A stretch of DNA of 64,000 nt from Massilia violaceinigra (lineage in GTDB: Bacteria > Pseudomonadota > Gammaproteobacteria > Burkholderiales > Burkholderiaceae_D): positions 3,844,001 to 3,908,000 of the forward strand of contig NZ_CP024608.1 of the NCBI RefSeq assembly GCF_002752675.1, given 5' to 3'. Below, in pieces: positions 55,364 through 63,647 of the stretch (the first letter of the stretch is position 1; each line of letters starts with the position of its first letter). A program made the position numbers and the translations under genes. Below the pieces are notes generated by a model, which saw only the letters and a program-made list of their open reading frames with translations, ran no database searches and was not told the origin of the DNA.

Positions 55364-56692
55364 TCCGTACAAAATGGCCGCGATCCCATCGTAGATCGGA
55401 TACACGCGCGGCCCCTGCTTGGGCCAGCCGATCATGTCGAAGTGGTCGTAGGTCTTGTAATTCCGCAGGAAATTCCAGCTGCCGCGCACCGGCGTGCCAT
55501 CGTAGTCGCGCGCTGGATGCCCCGCCGGCGCGCGCATGCTGACCGTGTTGACCACGCCATCGTTGGCGAACCAGTTGTGGTCGACCGGCACCCGGCCGGC
55601 GATGGCCAGCGCGTACGAGCCCATGCCGCGCTTGCCGGCCGACGGTATCACCCACTCGCCCGCATACGGCCGGGTCAGCGACGCCATGTCGGCGCGCGGA
55701 TACTGGAAGGACGGGTTCTGGAGTGGGAAGAGCAGGCGGTCGGTGTTGTTGCAGCACGCGCTGCCGGCCTCGGTCGCCTGGTTGCTGATCGAGAAGTAAT
55801 ACACCGAGCGCGAGGTCTTGGCCCAGTCGTTGAAGGTGCGCGCGCCGTCGGGCGTCATTTCGGCCTGGGCCGAGTCGAAGTTGTCGCGGTTCGAGAACGG
55901 CGAGGCCAGCACGCGCTGGTGATAAGCCGCCGGCGGTTCGACCGAGGTGCTGCGCAGGCCGAACTGTTCGAGTCCGAAGTCGTGCACCGGCTGCGCCACG
56001 TTGCCGATGCTGGCGAAGGCCGCGATGCCGCTCGCCATTTGCGTGAGCGCCGATCCCGATTCGCCCATGGCGTCGCGCAGGCTGGTGCCGTCGTTGGGCG
56101 AGGAAATCGTCGTGGCGCTGACGACCCAGCCGGTCTTGCCGCCCTTGTACAGCTCGCCGCCGCCTTCGTCGCCGTGGGGCGAGCCGTTTTCGAGCAGTTC
56201 GATCAGGGCGCGGATGGTCTGGCCGCCCTGGCTGTGGCCGACCAGGTGGATCGGGTGGCGCGCATCCCAGGCCGGGTACAGCGCGGCCGGGTAGCCCTGC
56301 GGATTGTTGGCCGGATCGGCGGCCCAGCATTTGCCCTCCGGCTGGCGCAGCGCGCCGAAGCTGGCGAACTTGGCCGTGTGGCTGCTGCCGTAGTCGACGC
56401 AGCCACCCTTGATTTGGTAGTACAGTTCGGCCGCGCGGTCCCAGTTCGAGCTGATCGCCCCGACCGAGGCGGCCCACACCTGGTGCTGGCCCTTATGGGT
56501 GCGCATGTGGCCGACGATATCGTCGAACCCGCCCCAGTATTTGAAGCCGGTGCGGGTGTACTGTTCCGGGCCGAAGCCGAGGAAGCCGTGCACCAGTACG
56601 ATCGGATAGTTGTTTGCTGCTGAGGCCGCTTGGAAGGCGCAGGAGAGGAAGAGAGCGGGAGCGAGGACTGCGCGGAGGATAGGTGACAACAT
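55358..56692 (-). CDS. Secreted triacylglycerol lipase-like alpha/beta hydrolase
   Basis: The 444-residue protein has a Sec signal peptide (about residues 1-26, ending QAASA), the oxyanion motif YPIVLVHGFLGFG and the nucleophile S154 in LVGHSQGGQTI. Candidate His and Asp residues lie in DHNWFANDG and YDHFDMIGW. The GFG-containing start and long C-terminal half recall family I.5 lipases of Bacillus and the staphylococcal type. ATG 56692 follows GGAGAGAATC. Convergent overlap of 6 bases with the dehydratase gene is unusual but clean in both frames. Confidence 0.87.
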   Translation of the reverse strand: MLSPILRAVLAPALFLSCAFQAASAANNYPIVLVHGFLGFGPEQYTRTGFKYWGGFDDIVGHMRTHKGQHQVWAASVGAISSNWDRAAELYYQIKGGCVDYGSSHTAKFASFGALRQPEGKCWAADPANNPQGYPAALYPAWDARHPIHLVGHSQGGQTIRALIELLENGSPHGDEGGGELYKGGKTGWVVSATTISSPNDGTSLRDAMGESGSALTQMASGIAAFASIGNVAQPVHDFGLEQFGLRSTSVEPPAAYHQRVLASPFSNRDNFDSAQAEMTPDGARTFNDWAKTSRSVYYFSISNQATEAGSACCNNTDRLLFPLQNPSFQYPRADMASLTRPYAGEWVIPSAGKRGMGSYALAIAGRVPVDHNWFANDGVVNTVSMRAPAGHPARDYDGTPVRGSWNFLRNYKTYDHFDMIGWPKQGPRVYPIYDGIAAILYGL

Positions 56693-56795
56693 GATTCTCT
56701 CCAGTCGAGAAAAAACGTCGGCACATTGTATATGCATTTAGCGCGCGCACGCACTCGTCACGCATTCGTCGCGTGGCTGTGGCTGTGGCGTCACA

Positions 56796-58121
56796 TCAGA
56801 GGCTGCCGGTGCCCGCGCCGCCGCTGTCGGCAACAGTGCTGCTGGAGGCCAGCTTGCCTTGCCACACCACGTAGTCGTCGACCGAGTACAGCTGGCACGG
56901 CTGGCCGCTGGTGCGCGCGCAGGCGGCCAGCGCGCGCGCGTGCGGATCTTCCCCTTCCTCGGCCCAGCACCAGGCGCCGCTGGGCGAGACGGCGAAGGCG
57001 CGCGGGGTCATCTTGTGCAGATACTCGCGGTAGGCGGCGCGCCCTTTTTCGCTCAGGTAGGGCACGGCGGCGATATCGTCGACGCGCGCGAAATCGGTTT
57101 TCGGCACGGTCGGCGCGTCGGCCACGGCGACCACTTCGCTGGTCGGCATGCCGATCTGCTGCAGGAAGCGTTCGGTTTCGCGCCACCAGATGCCGGCGCC
57201 GTCGCGGCTGGCGATCATGCCGTGAGCGTCGCGCTTGAAGGCGCCGAATTCGACCAGGCGCGCCTTGCCGCCGGCACGCTCGAAGGCCGCGTGCATGCGC
57301 GCCACCAGGTCCGGCCCGAACAGCGAATCGTTCACGCCGTACATCCACAGGCTGGGAATCCTGTTGCCGGCGCCGTAGTTGGCGAAGGCTTGCACCAGTT
57401 GCGCGCGCCAGTCGCAGCGGTCGGCATCGTCACGCAGGCCGCCGGCAAAATTGATCAGGCCGCGCACGCCGGGAACGTCGCGCGTGCCGAGGGCGATGGT
57501 GGCCAGGCCGCCGTACGACTGGCCGGCGACGACGATGCGGGCGGAATCGACCCAGCTCTGGCGGCGCGCGAAGTCGATGGTGTCGAGCACATCGCTGGCC
57601 TGGGCGTGGCCGTTGGCGGTCATGTTGCAGCCATGGTCGGCGTAGTTGCCGGTGGAGCCGGCAAAGCCGCGCCGCATCGGTACCAGTACCGCATAGCCGC
57701 GCTTGACGAAGGCGGTCGCCATGTAGATGAAGCGCTCGCGGGTCTGCTTGCGCGGTTCGCCCGATTCCTTGCCGTGGTTGATGATCAGTAAGGGAAACGG
57801 GCCGGCGCCGTTGGGACGGAACACGGTGGTCTGCAGTTCCGACTGCCTGGACGGACCGGCGGGAACGGCGATCACCTGTTCGTTCAGGCGGTAGTCGAGC
57901 GGCAATTCCTGCTCGATCGCCACCGACGGCAGCAAGGTGAAGCCGGTCACCAGGGCAGTCAGGAGCAGGCGCAGGGCGCGGGGAAAAACGGTAGCGATGG
58001 TGGGCTCCGATGGATTGGATTGCCTAAAGGAATGATCTGATTCTATGCAGGTAGATACCCCTGAGCAATACCGGAATGGCAATATGGTGGAGATCGTGCG
58101 AAAAATAGTTATGAATTGCAC
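56796..58121 (-). CDS. Secreted alpha/beta hydrolase (dienelactone hydrolase/peptidase-like)
   Basis: The protein has a hydrolase domain with LLIINHGKESGEPRKQTRERFIY, a nucleophile in VVAGQSYGGLATIA, the acid near WMYGVNDSLFGPD and His in KRDAHGM. A C-terminal portion contains two Cys pairs. The start is unclear. The only in-frame ATG is 58121, giving 441 residues with a long odd N-terminus. A typical signal peptide (residues TVFPRALRLLLTALVTGFTLLPSVA) begins near 57998, where an ATC codon sits 6 bases after a GGAG site. TTG at 58082 is another option. The enzyme is probably exported; its substrate is unknown. Confidence 0.8.
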   Translation of the reverse strand: MQFITIFRTISTILPFRYCSGVSTCIESDHSFRQSNPSEPTIATVFPRALRLLLTALVTGFTLLPSVAIEQELPLDYRLNEQVIAVPAGPSRQSELQTTVFRPNGAGPFPLLIINHGKESGEPRKQTRERFIYMATAFVKRGYAVLVPMRRGFAGSTGNYADHGCNMTANGHAQASDVLDTIDFARRQSWVDSARIVVAGQSYGGLATIALGTRDVPGVRGLINFAGGLRDDADRCDWRAQLVQAFANYGAGNRIPSLWMYGVNDSLFGPDLVARMHAAFERAGGKARLVEFGAFKRDAHGMIASRDGAGIWWRETERFLQQIGMPTSEVVAVADAPTVPKTDFARVDDIAAVPYLSEKGRAAYREYLHKMTPRAFAVSPSGAWCWAEEGEDPHARALAACARTSGQPCQLYSVDDYVVWQGKLASSSTVADSGGAGTGSL

Positions 58122-58346
58122 GCCTTGTTGCCTGGATGGTCGTGGACCCCTGTTGATGCCGACTTACGAAGGACTATTTCTCAAAAGTAATTTACTCTCG
58201 CGATACCAGAGCGCAGGTGTTAGCATGCGCATGCTGTCAAATTCACGCCTTGCGCCCTTCGCCAACATGAAAAATCTCACTCCTGGAATCCGCCTGACGC
58301 GCGGCCATTTGACGCGCGAGCGTCCGCACCCACTGCGGCTGGCCCG

Positions 58347-58991
58347 GTGAACGCCCCGGCGCAGAAGGGACAAGCCGGGCCGGGCCGGCGCAGCGTCTGT
58401 GCGCATTGCGCGCGGCCTGTTGTGGCCTGCATTTGCCGCTGGATCAGTCCCGTCGAGAGCGCGGTGCGGCTGCTGATCCTGCAGCACCCCATGGAAGTGA
58501 GCAACGCCAAGGGCAGCGCGCGCCTGCTGCACCTGAGCGTGGCTGGCAGCACGCTGGTCGCTGGCGAGGTGTTCGATCCGGCGCAGCTCGGCGAACTGCT
58601 GGCGCTTGAAGGCCGGCGCGCGGTGCTGCTGTATCCCGACACGCCGGACGACAGGTCGTTGGCCATGCCGGCGCCCCCGCCACTGACGCCGGAGCTGTTG
58701 CACGCGCCTGAGCTGCTGCTGCTGGTGGTGCTCGACGGCACCTGGCGCAAAAGCCGCAAGATGCTTTATCTCAACCCCTTGCTGCATGCGCTGCCCCGTC
58801 TGCCGCTGAACGATATGCCACCATCGCGCTACCGCATTCGCAAGGCGCACGCGCCTGACCAGCTCTCGACGCTGGAGGCCGCTTGCCATGCTTTGGGCGA
58901 GATCGAGGGCGACCACGCCAGGTTCCTGCCGCTGAGCCGCGCGTTCGATGACTTGATCGATGCGTTTGTGCTGAATCAAGGCCGGCTTTGA
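58347..58991 (+). CDS. DTW-domain tRNA-uridine aminocarboxypropyltransferase
   Basis: The 214-residue protein has CAHCARPVVACICRW (zinc-type cysteines), the catalytic LLVVLDGTWRKSRKML (DTW motif) and a PPSRYRIRKAHAPDQLSTLEA motif that fits the SPOUT-like fold. DTW proteins such as E. coli TapT add an aminocarboxypropyl group to U47 of tRNA from SAM. The GTG at 58347 is the only credible start. It may also serve related roles in this species. Confidence 0.85.
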   Translation: MNAPAQKGQAGPGRRSVCAHCARPVVACICRWISPVESAVRLLILQHPMEVSNAKGSARLLHLSVAGSTLVAGEVFDPAQLGELLALEGRRAVLLYPDTPDDRSLAMPAPPPLTPELLHAPELLLLVVLDGTWRKSRKMLYLNPLLHALPRLPLNDMPPSRYRIRKAHAPDQLSTLEAACHALGEIEGDHARFLPLSRAFDDLIDAFVLNQGRL

Positions 58992-58998
58992 ACGCTGC

Positions 58999-59027
58999 TT
59001 GAACAAGCGGCAGCACCGACGTAGAAT
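58999..59027 (+). promoter_or_regulatory. Sigma-70 promoter of the radical SAM gene
   Basis: TTGAAC (58999-59004) and TAGAAT (59022-59027) are separated by 17 bases. The element starts 8 bases after the DTW gene stop and is followed directly by a LexA box. Confidence 0.8.
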
Positions 59028-59028
59028 A

Positions 59029-59044
59029 CTGTATGTTTATACAG
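59029..59044. promoter_or_regulatory. LexA (SOS) box
   Basis: CTGTATGTTTATACAG fits the CTGT-N8-ACAG LexA consensus with both half-sites perfect and an AT-rich centre. It begins 2 bases after the -10 element, where bound LexA would block transcription. The downstream gene family (PA0069-like) is, as I recall, in the Pseudomonas aeruginosa LexA regulon, which supports the call. Confidence 0.85.
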
Positions 59045-59060
59045 TTAAATAGGTGCTGCG

Positions 59061-60230
59061 GTGACCGATCACGACAAGGACTTTGAAGAAAGCGTCATGC
59101 TCCCGCCGCGTCCGCTGGCGGCGCAGAAGGGGCGCGGGGCGGTGACCAACCTGCAGGGCCGCTACGAAGTCAACGCGCGCGAGCGGTTCGACGACGGCTG
59201 GGTGCATGAAGACGATGAGGACGACGCGCCGGCGCCGTTCCGCACCCAGGTCACGGACGAGTTCGCCAAAACCATCCTCAGCCGTAACAGCTCGCCCGAC
59301 ATTCCCTTCAATGTCTCGCTTAACCCCTACCGCGGGTGCGAGCATGGCTGCATCTATTGTTTTGCGCGGCCATCGCACAGTTACCTGGGTCTGTCGCCCG
59401 GGCTGGACTTCGAGAGCCGCCTGTTCGCCAAGGTCAACGCGCCCGATTTGCTGCGCCGCGAGCTGGCCAGGCCATCCTACATGCCCGAGCCCATCGCGCT
59501 GGGTGTGAATACCGACGCTTACCAGCCCTGCGAGCGCGGTCTGGGTATCACCCGGCGCGTGCTGGAGGTGCTGCACGATTGCGAGCATCCGGTGGCGCTG
59601 ATCAGCAAGTCATCGCTGATCGAGCGCGACATCGACCTGATCGCGGCCATGGCGGCGAAAAACCAGGCGATTGCGGCCGTTACCGTCACCACGCTCGACC
59701 CGGAAATTTCGCGCACGCTGGAGCCGCGCGCGGCGGCACCGGCAAGGCGTCTGCGCACGATCAGGCGTCTGACGGACGCGGGCATTCCGGTGCGGGTCAG
59801 CGTCGCGCCGGTGATTCCCTTCATCACCGAGCCCGAGCTCGAACGGGTGCTGGAAGCGGCGCGCGACGCCGGTGCAGTGAGCGCGCACTACGTCGTGCTG
59901 CGCCTGCCGTGGGAGGTCAATCCGCTGTTTCAGGAATGGCTGCAGGCGCACTTTCCCGAACGGGCGCAGCGCGTGATGAACCGGGTGCGCGAAATGCGCG
60001 GCGGCAAGGACTACGACAGCGACTTCAGCAAGCGCATGCACGGGGAGGGCGTTTGGGCAGATCTGATACGCCAGCGCTTCGTCAAGGCGGTGGAGCGGCT
60101 GGGCATGAACGCCACCGGCGGGCGCTTTGCGCAACTCGATGCCTCACGGTTCAAGCGGCCGCTGGTGGTGCCGACGGTGCCGGCCAAGCAATGCGGCAAC
60201 GCGACGGGGCAGCTTGATTTGTTCGGCTAG
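59061..60230 (+). CDS. PA0069-family radical SAM protein (SPL-like)
   Basis: The 389-residue protein has the radical SAM cluster motif in GCEHGCIYCFARPSH near residue 95, a central barrel (SLIERDIDLIAAMAAKNQ, VSVAPVIPFITEPELERVLEAA) and a C-terminal RFVKAVERLG region. It resembles spore photoproduct lyase but lacks proof of that chemistry. The GTG at 59061 is 16 bases after the LexA box. The gene has its own promoter, and SOS control suggests a DNA-damage role. Confidence 0.88.
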   Translation: MTDHDKDFEESVMLPPRPLAAQKGRGAVTNLQGRYEVNARERFDDGWVHEDDEDDAPAPFRTQVTDEFAKTILSRNSSPDIPFNVSLNPYRGCEHGCIYCFARPSHSYLGLSPGLDFESRLFAKVNAPDLLRRELARPSYMPEPIALGVNTDAYQPCERGLGITRRVLEVLHDCEHPVALISKSSLIERDIDLIAAMAAKNQAIAAVTVTTLDPEISRTLEPRAAAPARRLRTIRRLTDAGIPVRVSVAPVIPFITEPELERVLEAARDAGAVSAHYVVLRLPWEVNPLFQEWLQAHFPERAQRVMNRVREMRGGKDYDSDFSKRMHGEGVWADLIRQRFVKAVERLGMNATGGRFAQLDASRFKRPLVVPTVPAKQCGNATGQLDLFG

Positions 60231-60300
60231 TGCCATTGGCTCGATAGGGGTGATTTTCGCTGCACCTTTTTGTGCCGTTGTTACTTTATGAGTTACTTTG

Positions 60301-60867
60301 TTATTCACGCATCTCAGTTAAATAGCGCTCGATCTCAAACACGTGTGCGTCCTCCATGCCCAGTTCTCGCAGCGCCTGCGCCAGGTCGAGCAGATAATCG
60401 CGGTTGGCGCCGCTCGGGCCGTGCGAGCGCGCGATTTGACTGGCAATATCGCGCTCGCTGGCCTCGCCGAGGAAGGCGGCATTGTCTTCGGTCGCGATGT
60501 ACACCAGCCCCAGTTCGCTGCCGCCGTCCTCGAAGCGGATGTCGGTTGCCAGGCGCAGATAGCCGTTCTTTTCGCGGTGGTCCAGATGGGCAAACACTTC
60601 AGGCGTGATCAGGTAAGCCATGCCGGCGGTGACGGCGCCGGGCTGCGCGATCAGCGTGGCCACGCGCCCCGGCGCAGTCTCCGTGCCGCGGTGATCGTGT
60701 GAACCTTGCCAGAAGCGCCGGGTCCAATTGCTGATCGTTGCCGGTTTGCGCTCGATGAACGGAAAGTCCGGCTTGAAGATCAGCGAGCCATAGCCGAACA
60801 GCCACACGCGATGGTGGCCGTCGAATTGATCCATGCGCTGGTTGATGGCGATGGTGTTGTGTGACAT
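60301..60867 (-). CDS. ChaC-like gamma-glutamylcyclotransferase
   Basis: The 188-residue protein has WLFGYGSLIFKPDFPF (substrate loop with YGSL), RRFWQGSHDHRGTE, and the catalytic Glu in LDHREKNGYLR. ChaC enzymes cleave glutathione to 5-oxoproline and Cys-Gly. It lies alone on the minus strand, convergent with the radical SAM gene. The ATG at 60867 follows a GGATTCTGCCC-like weak site. Confidence 0.9.
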   Translation of the reverse strand: MSHNTIAINQRMDQFDGHHRVWLFGYGSLIFKPDFPFIERKPATISNWTRRFWQGSHDHRGTETAPGRVATLIAQPGAVTAGMAYLITPEVFAHLDHREKNGYLRLATDIRFEDGGSELGLVYIATEDNAAFLGEASERDIASQIARSHGPSGANRDYLLDLAQALRELGMEDAHVFEIERYLTEMRE

Positions 60868-61023
60868 GGGCAGAATCCGTTGGAGGCGAGCATGAATTAT
60901 AGTGGCGGCGCGCTATCGGCGTAGCGACGGCGAAGCGCCTTGTCTACCGCGCCTCGTGAGCAGGTGCGGCTGACGGCGCCTCGTAGCATGCGTGAGCCGC
61001 GGAGTCTATTGAGCGTCCACAAC

Positions 61024-61983
61024 CTACGGCGGCGTGTGATTGCCTGCGGATAGGGCCTGCTCGTGAGCGGCCGCGATTGGAATGTTCCAGTCATGCGACT
61101 CGACGAACTTGAACAGGAAAGCCATGAAGCTCTCGGCCGCCGGCGAGAGCGAGCGCTTGTCGCGCGTGTACACAAAAAAGCGCCGCGTCAGTTCCGGCTC
61201 GTGCAACTGGCGCATGTGCAACTGGTGCAGGCGAACCAGCGGTTCGGCATACGGCAGGCAGACGGTCACGCCCAGCCCGGCGCTGACCATGGCCAGCGCG
61301 GTCGTCATGAACGTCACTTCGTTGACGGGATTGAGCGGCACATCGCGCAGCGAATGGTGCATGTCGCTCAGCAAACGTTCGGTAAATTGCCCCTGCAGCG
61401 AGATGAACGGGTAGGCCGCCAGATCCGACCATGTCACGCGCTCCTTCTGCTCCAGCGCATGCTGCTGCGGGAACACCAGCACGAACGGCATCTCGAACAG
61501 TACCGCAGCCTCGATCTGCGCCGTCGGGTCGCGTTCGGGGCCGATGCCGCAGTCGACCTCGCCGCTGAACACGCGCGCGGTCACGTTTTCGACCCCGCAA
61601 TCGACCAGGCGCACCTGTATTTCCGGATACGCCTTGCGGTAGGCGGCGATGACCTGCGGCAGCAAGGTGCACGACATCAACTGCGGGGCTGCAATCCGTA
61701 CCACGCCTTTTTTCAGCCGTGTCTGGCTCGCGATGTCGAGCAGCGCGCCGTCGAGGTCGTCGATCATCTTGGAAAACAGGGGCGTCAGCTCACGTCCGAC
61801 CTCGGTCAGGGCAATCCGGCGCGTGCTGCGGTCGACCACGCGCACGCCCAGGGTCAGTTCGAGCTCCTTGATCAGCCCCGACAGCGCCGATTGCGTCACG
61901 TGCAGATACTCGGCCGCCAGGGTAAAACTGCCGGTCTTGGCGAGCGCGACGAGCGCGCGCATCTGGCGCAAGGTGGGATTCAT
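61024..61983 (-). CDS. LysR-family transcriptional regulator
   Basis: The 319-residue protein has the LysR winged helix-turn-helix (TLRQMRALVALAKTGSFTLAAEYLHVTQSALSGLIKELE) at the N-terminus and a substrate-binding domain with GVVRIAAPQLMSCTLLPQVIAAYRKAYPEI. It is divergent from the VOC-FAH-MaiA operon with an 88-base AT-rich spacer, the standard place for a LysR activator of that operon. The inducer is probably the operon's pathway compound, which is unknown. Confidence 0.92.
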   Translation of the reverse strand: MNPTLRQMRALVALAKTGSFTLAAEYLHVTQSALSGLIKELELTLGVRVVDRSTRRIALTEVGRELTPLFSKMIDDLDGALLDIASQTRLKKGVVRIAAPQLMSCTLLPQVIAAYRKAYPEIQVRLVDCGVENVTARVFSGEVDCGIGPERDPTAQIEAAVLFEMPFVLVFPQQHALEQKERVTWSDLAAYPFISLQGQFTERLLSDMHHSLRDVPLNPVNEVTFMTTALAMVSAGLGVTVCLPYAEPLVRLHQLHMRQLHEPELTRRFFVYTRDKRSLSPAAESFMAFLFKFVESHDWNIPIAAAHEQALSAGNHTPP

Positions 61984-62071
61984 AGCTTAATCTGATAAGT
62001 CGCGTTGAAAATATTGTTTGAATGATAGTTCGTTTTGCACTCTAATAGGGGAATCAACAGGGGAGCACAGC
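61984..62071. promoter_or_regulatory. Divergent promoter and operator region
   Basis: These 88 AT-rich bases between the LysR gene and the catabolic operon contain TTGAAAATATTGTTTGAATG, which has TTG and CAA-like symmetry. I could not fix a T-N11-A operator or the hexamers with confidence. A GGGGAG run near 62059-62065 is the ribosome site of the VOC gene. Confidence 0.4.
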
Positions 62072-62614
62072 ATGAAAATCACCAGAATTCACCACGTAGC
62101 CTACCGCTGCAAGGATGCCAAAGAGACAGTCGAGTGGTACGTCAAATACCTCAACATGGACTTCGTGCTGGCCATCGCCGAAGACCAGGTGCCGTCGACC
62201 GGCGCGCCCGACCCGTACATGCACGTTTTCCTCGATGCCGGCATGGGCAATGTGCTGGCATTCTTCGAGCTGCCGAGCCAGGCGCCGATGGGCCGCGACG
62301 AGAATACGCCGGCCTGGGTCCAGCACCTGGCATTGGAAGTCGGCTCCATGGACGAGCTGCTGTCCGCCAAGGCGCGCCTTGAAGCGGACGGCATCGAAGT
62401 CATCGGCCCGACCAACCACACCATCTTCAAGTCGATCTATTTCTTCGACCCCAATGGCCACCGCCTCGAACTGGCCGTCAACACGGCCACGCCGGAAATG
62501 CGGCAGAAGCTCGACGCCGTCAAATGGGACATGCTCAACGAGTGGTCCGAGACGCGCAAGGCACCAAAACACGCGGCATGGATGCACGAGAAACCCCAAG
62601 CGGACCAACACTAA
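62072..62614 (+). CDS. VOC-family (glyoxalase/dioxygenase fold) protein
   Basis: The 180-residue protein has paired VOC modules. ITRIHHVAYRCKDAKETVEWYVKYLNM carries the first metal His, WVQHLALEVGS the next, and IYFFDPNGHRLELAV the terminal Glu of the metal site. Such proteins are ring-cleavage dioxygenases, isomerases or lyases. Here it is the first gene of an operon with ring-fission product enzymes, so a role on an aromatic intermediate is inferred. It lies 7 bases before the next gene. Confidence 0.87.
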   Translation: MKITRIHHVAYRCKDAKETVEWYVKYLNMDFVLAIAEDQVPSTGAPDPYMHVFLDAGMGNVLAFFELPSQAPMGRDENTPAWVQHLALEVGSMDELLSAKARLEADGIEVIGPTNHTIFKSIYFFDPNGHRLELAVNTATPEMRQKLDAVKWDMLNEWSETRKAPKHAAWMHEKPQADQH

Positions 62615-62621
62615 GGCACAC

Positions 62622-63647
62622 ATGAAACTTGCAACATTGAAATCGGGCGGGCGTGATGGCTCGCTGGTCGTGGTCAGCCGCGATCTGTCGCGTTACCAGA
62701 AGGTTCCCAAGATTGCCGCGACCTTGCAGTTCGCGCTCGACAACTGGGACGATGTCGTGGAACGCTTGCAGGCGGTCTACATTGCCCTGAACGACAACGG
62801 CACGTGGGACGCGCAGCCCTTCGACGAGGAGCTGTGCCACTCGCCGCTGCCGCGCGCCTATCAGTGGGCCGACGGTTCGGCTTATATCAATCACGTGGAA
62901 CTGGTGCGAAAAGCACGCAATGCCGAGGTTCCTGCATCGTTCTACACCGATCCGCTGATGTACCAGGGCGGCTCGGACTCCTTCATCGGCCCGCGCGACC
63001 CCATCTACGCGCTGTCGGAAGAGTGGGGCATCGACCTCGAAGCGGAAGTGGCGGTCATCACCGGCGACGTGCCGATGGGCGCCAGTGTCGAGCGCAGCGC
63101 CGAAGCCGTGCGCCTGGTCATGCTGGTCAACGACGTTTCTCTGCGCAACCTGATTCCGAACGAGCTGCTCAAGGGCTTCGGTTTCTTCCAGTCGAAGGCG
63201 GCCAGCGCGTTTTCGCCGGTCTGCGTCACGCCTGACGAACTGGGCGACGCATGGCAGGATACCAAGCTGCGCCTGCCTCTCAATGTGCAGATCAACGAAC
63301 GGCCGTTCGGCAAGCCGAACGCGGGCGACGACATGACCTTCAACTTCGCGCAACTGGTCGCGCACGCGGCCAAGACGCGCGAACTCGCGGCTGGCACCAT
63401 CATCGGTTCCGGCACGGTATCGAACAAGCAGGGTAATCTGCACGGATCGAGCATCGATAATGGCGGTGTCGGCTACTGCTGCCTGGCCGAAGTGCGCATG
63501 TACGAAACGATCGAGCACGGCGCACCGAAAACGTCATTCCTGAAATTCGGCGACAGCGTGCGCATCGAAATGTTCGATGCCGCCGGTGCCAGCATCTTCG
63601 GCGCCATCGACCAGACAGTATCCGTGTATGAGGAGCGCCGGCCATGA
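62622..63647 (+). CDS. Fumarylacetoacetate hydrolase family protein
   Basis: The 341-residue protein has the FAH fold with metal ligands in LEAEVAVITGDVPMG and VRLVMLVNDVSLRNL, and the GSGTVSNKQG region near residue 265. These enzymes hydrolyse fumarylacetoacetate or fumarylpyruvate at the end of homogentisate or gentisate breakdown. A maleylacetoacetate isomerase follows with an ATGA overlap. Which substrate applies cannot be told without the ring-cleaving dioxygenase, which is outside the window. Confidence 0.88.
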   Translation: MKLATLKSGGRDGSLVVVSRDLSRYQKVPKIAATLQFALDNWDDVVERLQAVYIALNDNGTWDAQPFDEELCHSPLPRAYQWADGSAYINHVELVRKARNAEVPASFYTDPLMYQGGSDSFIGPRDPIYALSEEWGIDLEAEVAVITGDVPMGASVERSAEAVRLVMLVNDVSLRNLIPNELLKGFGFFQSKAASAFSPVCVTPDELGDAWQDTKLRLPLNVQINERPFGKPNAGDDMTFNFAQLVAHAAKTRELAAGTIIGSGTVSNKQGNLHGSSIDNGGVGYCCLAEVRMYETIEHGAPKTSFLKFGDSVRIEMFDAAGASIFGAIDQTVSVYEERRP

